DNA of 32,639 bases from contig QGVD01000044.1 of NCBI GenBank assembly GCA_003242685.1, positions 1-32,639 of the forward strand, written 5' to 3'. The stretch comes from Pseudomonadota bacterium (GTDB lineage Bacteria; Pseudomonadota; Gammaproteobacteria; Steroidobacterales; Steroidobacteraceae). The notes under the pieces are model-generated. The model saw only the letters and a list, made by a program, of their open reading frames with translations, was not told the origin of the DNA and made no database searches. The translations under genes and the position numbers were made by a program. Position 1 is the first letter of the stretch; each line of letters begins with the position of its first letter. Positions 18,036 to 26,118 of the stretch are shown piece after piece.

Positions 18036-18115
18036 CCGTGTCGCGAGCCGCCCTCCGCTGCCGGCGCAAGCCCTTCCCGGCGAAGGCGAATGCTGGCCGT
18101 GCTTCGGGGAAAGGG

Positions 18116-18121
18116 AGTATA
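18116..18121 (-). promoter_or_regulatory. Candidate -10 box for tRNA-Leu
   Basis: TATACT (18121-18116) about 80 bases upstream of the tRNA-Leu 5' end, in an otherwise GC-rich spacer. No convincing -35 is seen at 16-18 bases, so support is partial. Confidence 0.4.
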
Positions 18122-18210
18122 TCCCAGCGGTTCCACACCCGCCCGGGGCGCCCCTGCCCCTTCCGGGCAGCGGCCACCTCCCCCTGTCGGAGGGTGCCGA
18201 CCCCGCTGAA

Positions 18211-18247
18211 ACGAAAAGGGCGGCGGGCCCCGCGGGACCCGCCGCCC
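18211..18247 (-). terminator. Intrinsic terminator of the outer-membrane protein gene
   Basis: Perfect 10-bp stem GGGCGGCGGG/CCCGCCGCCC (18218-18227 and 18238-18247) with a 10-base loop, followed in the minus direction by TTTTCGT. It begins 22 bases after the stop at 18270. Confidence 0.9.
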
Positions 18248-18269
18248 GATCGTGCCGAGGCTTTCGGCC

Positions 18270-18836
18270 TCAGTTGCCGAAGTTGAAACGGACGCCGAGC
18301 ACGAACGTCGGGTCGCCGTCGTTGAGACCGATATCCAGCCCGCCGGCGAGGGAGTCGGTGAAGAAGTACCGGGCACCCACTTCAATGGACGTGTCGTCGT
18401 CACCCTCGTCGAAGCTGACGAACTTGAGGCCACCGGTGAGCTCCAGCCGGTCCATCACCCTGCTGCGGACACCGGCATAGAGACCGATGCCGTCGTCGTC
18501 GGCAGCTCCGGCATCGACGCTGAGATAGGACAGGCGGCCGACGAAATCGAGCCCCCGGTTGACCGGCCAGGCAAGACCCACGCCGATCTCGAATGCATCC
18601 ACGCTCACGTCCACGGGGCCCACGTCATAGTCGACGTCCGAGTAGCTCGCGAAGCCATGGACGAGGTCCGTGAACTCGATCGAGCCGAACACCCCGAATC
18701 CATCGCTGTCGGCACCGTCGCTCTCGCCATGGATGTAGCCCACGTCGACGTACGTGTAGCTGAATCCGTCCTGGGCGAGCGCCTGCCCCGCAAGGCCGAG
18801 CGCCGCGATCGATCCCAACAACACACCCTTTCGCAT
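18270..18836 (-). CDS. Small outer-membrane beta-barrel protein, unknown function
   Basis: 188 residues. A clear Sec signal peptide (MRKGVLLGSIAALGLAGQALA) ends in ALA, followed by QDGFSYTYVDVGY. The mature part alternates hydrophobic and polar residues in about eight strands with acidic loops (for example DEGDDDT) and ends with VLGVRFNFGN, near to but not exactly the aromatic C-terminal signature of barrel proteins. It resembles the OmpA-barrel/OMP_b-brl type by pattern; no specific family is recognised. GGAGG lies four bases before the ATG. It is monocistronic, with its own promoter candidate and a perfect terminator. Confidence 0.82.
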   Translation of the reverse strand: MRKGVLLGSIAALGLAGQALAQDGFSYTYVDVGYIHGESDGADSDGFGVFGSIEFTDLVHGFASYSDVDYDVGPVDVSVDAFEIGVGLAWPVNRGLDFVGRLSYLSVDAGAADDDGIGLYAGVRSRVMDRLELTGGLKFVSFDEGDDDTSIEVGARYFFTDSLAGGLDIGLNDGDPTFVLGVRFNFGN

Positions 18837-18919
18837 TTGACCTCCACAGATCTCGTGATGGCACAGCCGCCCGGCACGCCGGGCGCAAGCGTTCGCCCGC
18901 GGCCACTGCGGCGGCTACG

Positions 18920-18935
18920 GCTGACGTTCGTCAGC
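18920..18935. promoter_or_regulatory. Perfect 7-bp palindrome downstream of the OMP gene promoter
   Basis: GCTGACG-TT-CGTCAGC, 84-99 bases upstream of the OMP ATG and directly beside the predicted transcription start. The position suits a repressor operator or a leader hairpin. Confidence 0.45.
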
Positions 18936-18942
18936 AACACGA

Positions 18943-18973
18943 ATTGTAAAGACAGCGCCGGCGATTGCGACAA
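18943..18973 (-). promoter_or_regulatory. Candidate promoter of the OMP gene
   Basis: TTGTCG (18973-18968), 19-base spacer, TACAAT (18948-18943). The -10 is good; the spacer is long. Expected start near 18936, next to the palindrome at 18920-18935. Confidence 0.45.
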
Positions 18974-19090
18974 CGTGTGGCTTTTCGGCGACAGCTTGAA
19001 AGACGGCCGTAAGCACGCGCAATGCCACGCGGCACAGGCCTCGTACGGTCGTGAGGGAAACCGGATCAGGAGTGAGTGCCCGGGAGGGGC

Positions 19091-19166
19091 TGGTGGGCCA
19101 TGTAGGACTCGAACCTACAACCTACGGATTAAGAGTCCGCTGCTCTACCAATTGAGCTAATGGCCC
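19091..19166 (-). tRNA. tRNA-Lys (CUU)
   Basis: 76 bases with encoded CCA. Acceptor GGGCCAT pairs with ATGGCCC; anticodon loop CTCTTAA gives CUU at 19131-19133; T arm GTAGGTTCGAGTCCTAC. Last gene of the four-tRNA operon. Confidence 0.96.
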
Positions 19167-19182
19167 AGCTTCTCTCGAGGAG

Positions 19183-19259
19183 TGGGGTGGACGATGGGAC
19201 TCGAACCCACGACAGCCGGGATCACAACCCGGGGCTCTACCAGCTGAGCTACGTCCACC
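19183..19259 (-). tRNA. tRNA-His (GUG)
   Basis: 77 bases counting G-1 (19259) and encoded CCA. Acceptor GTGGACG pairs with CGTCCAC; the discriminator is C73, which pairs with G-1 as expected for tRNA-His; anticodon GUG lies in loop TTGTGAT. Third gene of the operon. Confidence 0.97.
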
Positions 19260-19368
19260 ATCGCCCGCGTTGCGCGAGAGCCTCTGGCGAGGGCGCGCAA
19301 GTGTAATGCCCCGGGACCCAAACGTCGATATCCGCGCGAGCCCGATTCCGCGGAATCGAGATCAGAAC

Positions 19369-19445
19369 TGGCGCGCCCGGCAGGACTCGAACCTGCGACC
19401 CTCGGCTTAGAAGGCCGATGCTCTATCCAGCTGAGCTACGGGCGC
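19369..19445 (-). tRNA. tRNA-Arg (UCU)
   Basis: 77 bases with encoded CCA. Acceptor GCGCCCG pairs with CGGGCGC; anticodon loop CTTCTAA gives UCU at 19409-19411; T arm GCAGGTTCGAGTCCTGC. Second gene of the operon. Confidence 0.97.
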
Positions 19446-19483
19446 ACCGGCCGAGTCACGCAGCGCCGTTCACGACGTCCGGC

Positions 19484-19560
19484 TGGTCGGGGCAGAGGGA
19501 TTCGAACCCCCGACCCTCTGCTCCCAAAGCAGATGCGCTACCAGACTGCGCCATGCCCCG
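19484..19560 (-). tRNA. tRNA-Pro (UGG)
   Basis: 77 bases with encoded CCA. Acceptor CGGGGCA pairs with TGCCCCG; anticodon loop TTTGGGA gives UGG at 19524-19526; T arm GGGGGTTCGAATCCC. First gene of the operon, about 46 bases after the predicted start. Confidence 0.97.
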
Positions 19561-19612
19561 CACCGAACGCGCGACGGCATCGATGCTGCCGGACCCGCTT
19601 TGCGGGCGCGCC

Positions 19613-19642
19613 ATCATACGGACGCGCGGCGAGAAGCGTCAA
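19613..19642 (-). promoter_or_regulatory. Promoter of the tRNA-Pro-Arg-His-Lys operon
   Basis: TTGACG (19642-19637), 18-base spacer, TATGAT (19618-19613), followed by a GC-rich discriminator (GGCGCGCCCGC). Near-consensus boxes plus such a discriminator are typical of stable-RNA promoters under stringent control. Confidence 0.75.
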
Positions 19643-19745
19643 TTTGACCTCCTGCGCGCCCCTGCGCCGCGCCACGGCGCGTCGGTTCTCGATCATCCGC
19701 CACTGAATCGGCAGTTCGCACGGACAAGGCGCACTGCGCGCGAAG

Positions 19746-21173
19746 CTACTTGCGGCGCCAGATCGTCGTGCCGCCCGGCCTGTCCTCGAGGATGATTCCC
19801 GCCGCGGCGAGCTCGTCGCGAATGCGGTCCGCTTCGGCCCAGTTCTTCGCGCGGCGGGCTTCGAGACGCGCCTGAATGCGCGCTTCGATCTCGGCGTCGC
19901 TCAGTTCCGCACCGGCACCCTTCCCTTCCCCGCCTGCGGCGGCCGTGCCGCGAGCCGGGCGGCGAAACCATTCGTTGGGATCGAGCTGCGCGATGCCGAG
20001 CACTTCGGCGAGCGTGCGCAGCTCGGCGGCGAGCTCCGCCGCGCGCTGTGTCGCTCCGCCGGCGCGTGCCGTGTTGATCTCGCGCGTGAGCGACTGCAGC
20101 ACCGCGAGCGCCTCGGGCGTGTTGAAGTCGTCGTCCATGACCTCCTGGAAACGCGCCGTGTGCTCGCCGGGCGTGCCCGGCGGAACCACGGGCAGATCGC
20201 GCAGTGCGGTGTAGATGCGGCCCAGCGCGGCGTCGGCCTGCTCGAGCTGCTCGGGCGCGTAATTGATCGGGCCGCGGTAGTGGCTCGCCACGATGAAGTA
20301 GCGCAGCACCTCGGGATGCCGCAGCTGCGGCAGCACCTCGCGGACGGTGAAGAAGTTGCCGAGGGACTTCGACATCTTCTCGTCGTCCACGTTGACGAAG
20401 CCGTTGTGCATCCAGATGTTCACGAAGCGATCGCCGGTGGCACCGCACGACTGGGCGATCTCGTTCTCGTGGTGCGGGAACTTGAGATCCATGCCGCCGC
20501 CGTGGATGTCGAAGTGCGTGCCGAGCAGCGAGGTCGACATGGCCGAGCACTCGATGTGCCAGCCGGGACGGCCCGGTCCCCACGGTGAGTCCCACGCCGG
20601 TTCGCCGGGCTTCGCGGACTTCCAGAGCACGAAGTCGAGCGGATCGCGCTTCGCCTCGTCCACCTCCACGCGCGCACCGGCCCTGAGGTCCGCGAGCTTC
20701 TTGCCGGAGAGCTTCCCGTAGCCCTCGAACTGCGACACCGCGTACATCACGTCGCCGTTCGCCGCGATGTATGCGTAGCCGCGCTCGAGCAGCGCACTGA
20801 TCATTGCGATGATCTGCGGCACGTACTGCGTGGCCCGCGGCTCGAAGTCGGGCTGCGCGAGCCCGAGCTCGCGCATGTCCTCGTGCATCGCCTCGATGAA
20901 GCGCTCCGCGAGCGCCGCCGGCGGTTCGCCGTTCTCCGCCGCGCGGCGGATGATCTTGTCGTCGATGTCCGTGATGTTGCGGACGTACGTGACCTTGAAT
21001 CCGCGGTGGCGGAGGTAGCGGTACACGACGTCGAACACGGTCAGCATGCGCGCGTGACCGATGTGGATGTAGTCGTATACCGTGACGCCGCAGACGTACA
21101 TCCGAACGTGGCCTGGAGTGATCGGCCGCAGCTCTTCCTTGCGGCCGGTGAGCGAGTTGTAGATGCGGATCAT
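19746..21173 (-). CDS. cysS: Cysteinyl-tRNA synthetase
   Basis: Charges tRNA-Cys; class I synthetase of 475 residues (E. coli 461). The zinc-binding C28 in YVCGVTVYD is followed by the HIGH motif (residues 37-40) and the KMSKS motif in DDEKMSKSLGNFF. Other zinc ligands lie in WHIECSAMS and FPHHENEIAQS. The C-terminal anticodon region ends GGTTIWRRK. The ATG overlaps the gltX stop by four bases (21170-21173), so the two synthetases are translationally coupled. The gene faces away from the cyclophilin-lpxH pair beyond gltX, as E. coli cysS faces ppiB-lpxH. Confidence 0.97.
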   Translation of the reverse strand: MIRIYNSLTGRKEELRPITPGHVRMYVCGVTVYDYIHIGHARMLTVFDVVYRYLRHRGFKVTYVRNITDIDDKIIRRAAENGEPPAALAERFIEAMHEDMRELGLAQPDFEPRATQYVPQIIAMISALLERGYAYIAANGDVMYAVSQFEGYGKLSGKKLADLRAGARVEVDEAKRDPLDFVLWKSAKPGEPAWDSPWGPGRPGWHIECSAMSTSLLGTHFDIHGGGMDLKFPHHENEIAQSCGATGDRFVNIWMHNGFVNVDDEKMSKSLGNFFTVREVLPQLRHPEVLRYFIVASHYRGPINYAPEQLEQADAALGRIYTALRDLPVVPPGTPGEHTARFQEVMDDDFNTPEALAVLQSLTREINTARAGGATQRAAELAAELRTLAEVLGIAQLDPNEWFRRPARGTAAAGGEGKGAGAELSDAEIEARIQARLEARRAKNWAEADRIRDELAAAGIILEDRPGGTTIWRRK

Positions 21174-22651
21174 GCGGCGTCCGTCGATTTCGAAGCTGAA
21201 GAAGAAGCGAACCGTGCGAGCCTCTCACGCACCGCGTGCGCAGGCATGGCCCGCAGGAGCGGCGCGAGCTCGGGTCCATGCGTGCGGCCCGTGAGCGCAA
21301 CGCGCAGCGGCATGTAGAGGGCCGCACCCTTTCTGCCGCTCTGCGCGCGCGCTGCGGCAGCGATGGCGCTCAGGTCGTTGCCCGAGCGCTCCGCGGCCTG
21401 CGCGGCGGCGGCGAAGAAATCCGCGCCGGCATCGCGCACGAGCCGCGCATCCTCTTCCGAGGGCACCGGCGCCGGGCCGAAGACGATCGCGACCCACTCT
21501 CTCGCGTCCTCGGGCAGCACGACGTTCGGCAGCACTGCCTGCAGGAAAGCCTCGGCGCTGTGCTCGTCGAGATCGCGCGGCAGCGCCGTCGCGAGCCAGC
21601 GGCGCGCGTCCGCGAGCGACATGCGATGCACGGCTTCTTTCTGCCAGACGCGAAGCTGCTGCTCGTCGAAGCGCGCGGGCGAGCGGCCGAGATGCCGCGG
21701 ATCGAAAGCGCGCGCCATCTCTTCGAGTGTCAGGAAGCCGTGCTCCGGGCTCGAGTGGCCGAGCCGGAACAGCAGGTTCAGTATCGCCCCGGGGGTGAAA
21801 CCGCGCTCGCGCAGCTCGCGCACGCTGGTCGCGCCATGCCGCTTCGACAGCGGCGCGCCGTCCGGGCCGACGAGGAGCGACACGTGTCCGTAAGCGGGCG
21901 CCGGGAGCCCGAGCGCCTCCAGGATCAGGAGCTGGCGCGGCGTGTTCGCGAGGTGGTCCTCGCCGCGCAGCACGTGCGTGATGCCCATGGAGGCATCGTC
22001 CACCGCGTTGCTGAAGAAGAAGGCCGCGCTGCCATCGGCGCGGCGCACGACGAAATCTCCGATGTCGTCGGACAGAAAGCTCTGCGGACCGTGGACGAAG
22101 TCGTGGAACTCGATGCGACGGCCTGAAGGAACCCGGAAACGCCAGCTCGGTGCGATCCCCTGCGCGCGCTTGCGTGCCTGCTGTTCGGGCGACAGATCCC
22201 GGCAGGTGCCCGCATACCGCGGCGGCCGTCCCGCCGCGAGCTGTGCACGGCGCGCGAGGTCGAGCTCGAGCGGCGAGCAGAAGCAGGGATACACGAGCCC
22301 CTGGCGCTGGAGCGCCGCGAAATGCTCGGCGTACACGCCGGCGCGCTCGGACTGGCGGTAGGGCCCGCGCTCGTCCTCGCGGTCGGGACCCGCGTCCCAA
22401 TCGATGCCGAGCCAGCGCAGATCCTCAAGGAGCCCCGCCGCGTGCGCCTCCCGGCTGCGGTCGGCATCCGTGTCTTCGATGCGAAGCACGAACCGCCCGC
22501 CGCTCGAGCGTGCGAGCAGCAGGTTGAAGAGCGCCGTGCGCACATTGCCAAGATGCAGATCGCCCGTGGGGCTCGGCGCGAAGCGCGTGACGGCGCGCAC
22601 GAACTCGATGCGGGCACCGTCTGCCGGACTCGTGTCGCTCTTCGCACTCAT
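21170..22651 (-). CDS. gltX: Glutamyl-tRNA synthetase
   Basis: Class I synthetase of about 493 residues that charges tRNA-Glu. The HIGH-like motif appears as RFAPSPTGDLHLGN, the KMSKS-like motif as PLSKRHG, and the zinc-site cysteines lie in YPCFCSP and the following PRYAGTC. The N terminus is about 17 residues longer than usual before the catalytic core; a GTG at 22600 would remove them but lacks a good ribosome site. The alanine-rich C-terminal half is the anticodon-binding domain. Some proteobacteria carry two GluRS copies and the second may prefer tRNA-Gln; which type this is cannot be decided from this window. Confidence 0.94.
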   Translation of the reverse strand: MSAKSDTSPADGARIEFVRAVTRFAPSPTGDLHLGNVRTALFNLLLARSSGGRFVLRIEDTDADRSREAHAAGLLEDLRWLGIDWDAGPDREDERGPYRQSERAGVYAEHFAALQRQGLVYPCFCSPLELDLARRAQLAAGRPPRYAGTCRDLSPEQQARKRAQGIAPSWRFRVPSGRRIEFHDFVHGPQSFLSDDIGDFVVRRADGSAAFFFSNAVDDASMGITHVLRGEDHLANTPRQLLILEALGLPAPAYGHVSLLVGPDGAPLSKRHGATSVRELRERGFTPGAILNLLFRLGHSSPEHGFLTLEEMARAFDPRHLGRSPARFDEQQLRVWQKEAVHRMSLADARRWLATALPRDLDEHSAEAFLQAVLPNVVLPEDAREWVAIVFGPAPVPSEEDARLVRDAGADFFAAAAQAAERSGNDLSAIAAAARAQSGRKGAALYMPLRVALTGRTHGPELAPLLRAMPAHAVRERLARFASSSASKSTDAA

Positions 22652-22717
22652 GCGGCAATGTTACGGGAAAGGCGCTCGCGCCGGGAAACTCGTGCGCTGC
22701 CGGTAAATCGGTGCGAT

Positions 22718-22726
22718 TGCTAGAAT
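22718..22726 (+). promoter_or_regulatory. Extended -10 promoter for the cyclophilin-lpxH pair
   Basis: TG at 22718-22719, one base, TAGAAT at 22721-22726. The -35 is poor (TGCCGG at 17 bases), as often with extended -10 promoters. Expected start near 22733, about 30 bases before the ATG at 22765. Confidence 0.55.
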
Positions 22727-22764
22727 TCTGGGCATGGGAACCGTTTCGATGTGACGAAGTGTCG

Positions 22765-23415
22765 ATGCAGGGAAAACGGAATCACGGACACCGCGCTGCA
22801 GGCCTCCGCGCGGCGCTTGCCGCCGCGGCTCTGCTCGCCGCCGGCGCGTCGCTCCATGCGGCCGAAGAGCAGCCCCGCGTGCGGGTGGTCACGAACATGG
22901 GCTCGTTCGTCATCCAGCTCGAGCCCGAGCGCGCGCCGCTCACGGTCGAGAACTTCCTGCGCTATGTGCGCGAGGGCTTCTACACGAACACCCTCATCCA
23001 TCGGGTCGTGCCGGGCTTCGTCATCCAGGGCGGCGGCCACGACGCCGGCGACTACTCGCTGAAGCCCACGCATCCGGCGGTGGTCAACGAATCGGGCAAC
23101 GGCCTGCGGAACGTACGCGGTGCGGTCGGCATGGCGCGCGAGTCGCGGCCGCATACCGGCAACTCGCAGTTCTACGTGAATCTCGTCGACAACCCCGCGC
23201 TCGATCCTCTGCCGAGCCGCTGGGGTTACGCCGTCTTCGGCCGCGTGGTCGAAGGGATGGACGTCGTCGAGCGCATCGGCGTCGTGCCCACGGGCCGCTT
23301 CGGTCCCTTCGAAGAGGACGCGCCCTTGAAGCCCGTCGTCATCGAGAAGATCGAGCTCATCGGCGCCGCCGCCGAGGCTCCGGCGGGCGACGCATCCGCC
23401 ACGAGCACGGAATAG
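22765..23415 (+). CDS. Exported cyclophilin-type peptidyl-prolyl isomerase
   Basis: 216 residues. Residues 1-32 form a signal peptide (basic GKRNHGHR, hydrophobic AAALLAAGASLHA), so the product is likely periplasmic. The cyclophilin domain shows MGSFVIQLEPERAPLTVENF, IHRVVPGFVIQGGG with the catalytic arginine in HRVV, and NSQFYVNL. It fits PpiA-like proteins. In E. coli the neighbour of lpxH and cysS is the cytoplasmic ppiB; here the homologue carries an export signal. The ATG was chosen for the signal peptide; the frame runs upstream to 22711 without a ribosome site. lpxH begins five bases after the stop. Confidence 0.9.
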   Translation: MQGKRNHGHRAAGLRAALAAAALLAAGASLHAAEEQPRVRVVTNMGSFVIQLEPERAPLTVENFLRYVREGFYTNTLIHRVVPGFVIQGGGHDAGDYSLKPTHPAVVNESGNGLRNVRGAVGMARESRPHTGNSQFYVNLVDNPALDPLPSRWGYAVFGRVVEGMDVVERIGVVPTGRFGPFEEDAPLKPVVIEKIELIGAAAEAPAGDASATSTE

Positions 23416-23420
23416 AGACG

Positions 23421-24143
23421 TTGGCCCGGCTCTTCGTCTCCGACCTGCATCTCGACGCGAGCGCCCCGGAGGCGACGGAGCAGTTCCTCGAGTTCCTGGG
23501 CACGCACGCCGCGCAGGCGGAGGCGCTCTATGTGCTCGGCGATCTGTTCGAAGCATGGGTCGGCGACGACGACCGCAGTGCCGAAGCCGAGCGCATCTGC
23601 GCGGGACTGCGCCGGCTCACCGACGGCGGAGTGCCCTGCTTCTTCCTGCACGGCAATCGCGACTTCCTGCTCGGCCGCCGCTTCTGCGCGCGCACGGGAG
23701 GGCGGCTTCTGCCCGATCCGGTCGTCGCGGAGCTCGACGGCGTGCGCACGCTGATCACCCACGGCGATGCGCTGTGCGTCGACGACCTGCCCTATCAGGA
23801 GCTGCGCTCCATCGTCCGCACGAGCGACTGGCAGCGCCGCTTTCTCGCGCTGCCGCTCGAGGTGCGGGAGATGCTCGCGAGCGCCGCGCGCGCGGGCAGC
23901 CGCGAGCACACCTCGCGCACCGTTCCCTACGTCATGGACGTCAACCCGCGCGCGGTCGAGGAGGCGTTCCGCGCCGCGCGCGTCCGCTGCATCATCCACG
24001 GCCACACGCATCGCCCCGGCATCCACGAGTTCACGCTCGACGGCGTTCCCGTGCGGCGCATCGTGCTCGGTGCGTGGTACGAGCAGGGAAGCTACCTCGT
24101 GTACGAGAAAGGCGCGTACGAGCTGCGCGAGCTGCCGCGCTGA
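23421..24143 (+). CDS. lpxH: UDP-2,3-diacylglucosamine diphosphatase (lipid A)
   Basis: Hydrolyses UDP-2,3-diacylglucosamine to lipid X and UMP at the inner membrane, the fourth step of lipid A synthesis. 240 residues, as in E. coli. Metal ligands of the calcineurin-like fold are visible: D8 and H10 in SDLHLD, the GDLFEAWVGDD aspartate, HGNRDFL, ITHGD and HGHTHRPG. The start is a TTG five bases after the cyclophilin stop with only a weak ribosome site, so expression is probably coupled. Its presence implies an LPS-bearing outer membrane. Confidence 0.96.
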   Translation: MARLFVSDLHLDASAPEATEQFLEFLGTHAAQAEALYVLGDLFEAWVGDDDRSAEAERICAGLRRLTDGGVPCFFLHGNRDFLLGRRFCARTGGRLLPDPVVAELDGVRTLITHGDALCVDDLPYQELRSIVRTSDWQRRFLALPLEVREMLASAARAGSREHTSRTVPYVMDVNPRAVEEAFRAARVRCIIHGHTHRPGIHEFTLDGVPVRRIVLGAWYEQGSYLVYEKGAYELRELPR

Positions 24144-24195
24144 CGCGTTCGCGCCGGAGCTCGCAGTCGGATGCGACCTGCGCCCGTGGAAGGCC

Positions 24196-24843
24196 TTACG
24201 CCGGCGGTCCCGAGTGAAAGCGGAAGACGGGATCGGGCGTCGTGACGAGCTCCGCTTCGCGCTCCGCGAGCTCGCGAAGGCGCGCGCGCCAGTCCTGGGC
24301 TTCCCCGCCTTCGCGCGCAGCCTGCTCCGCGAAGCGCAGGTACAGCTCGAAGTGACGCGCCTCCGAGCGCTCGAGATCGGCGTAGAAGGAGCCGATCGAG
24401 GGAGGCAGACGCGGCGCGAGCGCACGGAAGCGCTCGCAGGATCGCGCCTCGATGAGCGCGGCCGTGAGCATCAGATCGAGCTTGCGGCCCGGCTCGGCCG
24501 TGCGCAGCGCCGCGCGCAGCCCCGACGCGTAGCGCCCGGGCCGCTGCCGCTCGAAGGGCAGACCGAGCTCGTCGAGCTTCTTCTGCACCTGCTCGAAGTG
24601 TCTCAGCTCCTCGCGCGCGAGGCGCGACAGCGCGAGCCCGAGTGCACGGTCCTCGGGATACGCGAACATGAGCGACAGCGCCGTCGAGGCCGCCTTCTTC
24701 TCGCAGTTCGCGTGATCGATGAGCAGCTCGGGTACGCGCTGCACGGCAGCCTCGAGCCACGCTTCCGGCGTCGGCGCGAGGAGAATGTCCTCCATCGCGA
24801 CAGGCGCGTTCCGCGCGTCGCGATCGAGCGATCGCTCCGTCAT
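24196..24843 (-). CDS. miaE: tRNA 2-methylthio-N6-isopentenyladenosine-37 hydroxylase
   Basis: O2-dependent diiron enzyme that hydroxylates the isopentenyl side chain of ms2i6A37 in tRNAs. 215 residues; this short class occurs in Pseudomonas-type bacteria (Salmonella MiaE is longer). A four-helix ferritin-like arrangement of ligands is visible: E48 (NCEKKAAS), E79/H82 (EELRH), E132 (IEARSCERF) and E161/H164 (SEARH). The ATG has GGAGGTG six bases upstream and overlaps the receiver-kinase stop by four bases (24840-24843). It converges on lpxH with no clear terminator between. Confidence 0.93.
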   Translation of the reverse strand: MTERSLDRDARNAPVAMEDILLAPTPEAWLEAAVQRVPELLIDHANCEKKAASTALSLMFAYPEDRALGLALSRLAREELRHFEQVQKKLDELGLPFERQRPGRYASGLRAALRTAEPGRKLDLMLTAALIEARSCERFRALAPRLPPSIGSFYADLERSEARHFELYLRFAEQAAREGGEAQDWRARLRELAEREAELVTTPDPVFRFHSGPPA

Positions 24844-26090
24844 GCGATCACCTCCTCGGGCCAGTCGGCGAGGTACCGGCGAAGCTGAGCGCACACGGCA
24901 GTCGCGGACCCGAAGCGATCCTCGGGCGACTTGGCGAGCAGCCCGTCGATGAGCGGCTGGAGCGTCGCAAGCGTCTCGGGCAGGCGCGGAATCGGCGCCC
25001 TGCGGTGCTGGTAGATGATCGCCATGGGATTCTCGGCCACGTACGGTCTGGTGCGCGTGAGCATCTCGTACAGGATGACGCCGAGGCTGTACAGGTCGCT
25101 GCGTACGTCGATCGGCTCCCCGTGCCCCTGCTCCGGGCTCATGTAGTGCGGCGTGCCGAAGATCATGCCGTGATCGGTGAGATCGAGCTCCATGTATGCG
25201 TCCTTCGCCAGCCCGAAGTCGATGAGCGCGATCCCGCCGTCGGCGCGCAGCATCACATTGCCGGGCTTGAGGTCCCGGTGCAGCACGCCGGCTGCATGGA
25301 CCGCCTCGAGCGCGCGCGCGATCTCGAGCGCCAGTCGCAGCGCTTCGCGAGGCTCGAGGCCGGCGTTCATGCGCTGACGGAGATCGCCGCGAGGGAAGTA
25401 TTCCATCACGAGATAGGCGTGCGCATCGCTCACGCCGAGATCGTAGAGGCGCACGATGCCGGGATGGCGGATGCGCCTGACGATCTCGTACTCCTGCAGG
25501 AAACGGCGGAACGACTGATCCAGATCGTCGGCGTGCCGGTCACGGGCGACCTTCAGCACCACGAGCTGGCCCGCCGCTTCGCTCTCGGCGAGAAAGAGAT
25601 CCGAGACGGGCCCCGAGGAGAGCTGCCGGATGCGGCGATAGCCGGGCACACGGGCCCCGCTGAATCGCTCCTCGCTCAGCGCTTCGGCCGAGGTGCGGCG
25701 CTCGGCGCGCCGCTCGGCGGCGCGCTCGAACGCCGTCGTGAACGCCGCGATCAATGCCTCGTGCTCGAGCTTCGAGCGGCCGAGCACGGCATGCGCGCCG
25801 CATGCGAGCGCCTCTCGCGCCGTGTCGTCGTCGGGCTCGTGGCTCAGGAAGACGATGGGCGCGAAGCCCGGCCGCGCGGCGAGCTGCCGCAGCCACGCGA
25901 GGCCCTGCCCGCGCGGACAGTCGGCGTCCACGACCACGGCGTCGAATCCGAGAGCGAGGAAATCCGGCTCCAGTTCGCCGGCGCTCGAAGGCCGATGCTC
26001 GACGACGTCGAGCTCCTCCCAGCGGCACGCGAGATGGTGCCGCAGCAGCGCGCAGAAACGGGAATCGTCGTGCAGTACGAGGAGTCGCAT
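24840..26090 (-). CDS. Receiver-domain/Ser-Thr protein kinase fusion
   Basis: 416 residues. N-terminal response-regulator receiver domain (about 1-120): acidic pair D8-D9, phospho-acceptor D55 in VVVDADCP, S83 in the switch position, but R105 where a lysine is normal. A linker of about 30 charged residues follows. The eukaryotic-type kinase domain (about 150-410) has K180 in VVLKVARD, E200, HRDLKPGN (D273), DFGLA (D291) and GTPHYMSPEQ; its glycine loop is degenerate (LSSGPVSDLFLA). No membrane segment. The ATG at 26090 was chosen because the receiver fold starts there (RLLVLHDD). It lies 28 bases after glycerate kinase and overlaps miaE by four bases. Input and substrate are unknown. Confidence 0.9.
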   Translation of the reverse strand: MRLLVLHDDSRFCALLRHHLACRWEELDVVEHRPSSAGELEPDFLALGFDAVVVDADCPRGQGLAWLRQLAARPGFAPIVFLSHEPDDDTAREALACGAHAVLGRSKLEHEALIAAFTTAFERAAERRAERRTSAEALSEERFSGARVPGYRRIRQLSSGPVSDLFLAESEAAGQLVVLKVARDRHADDLDQSFRRFLQEYEIVRRIRHPGIVRLYDLGVSDAHAYLVMEYFPRGDLRQRMNAGLEPREALRLALEIARALEAVHAAGVLHRDLKPGNVMLRADGGIALIDFGLAKDAYMELDLTDHGMIFGTPHYMSPEQGHGEPIDVRSDLYSLGVILYEMLTRTRPYVAENPMAIIYQHRRAPIPRLPETLATLQPLIDGLLAKSPEDRFGSATAVCAQLRRYLADWPEEVIA

Positions 26091-26118
26091 GGCGAGCAAC
26101 GGCGCGGAGCCGCTGCGA

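Noticed and set aside
24144..24195. Terminator between convergent lpxH and miaE
   Set aside because: Only very short or widely separated complementary stretches are present, with no T run.
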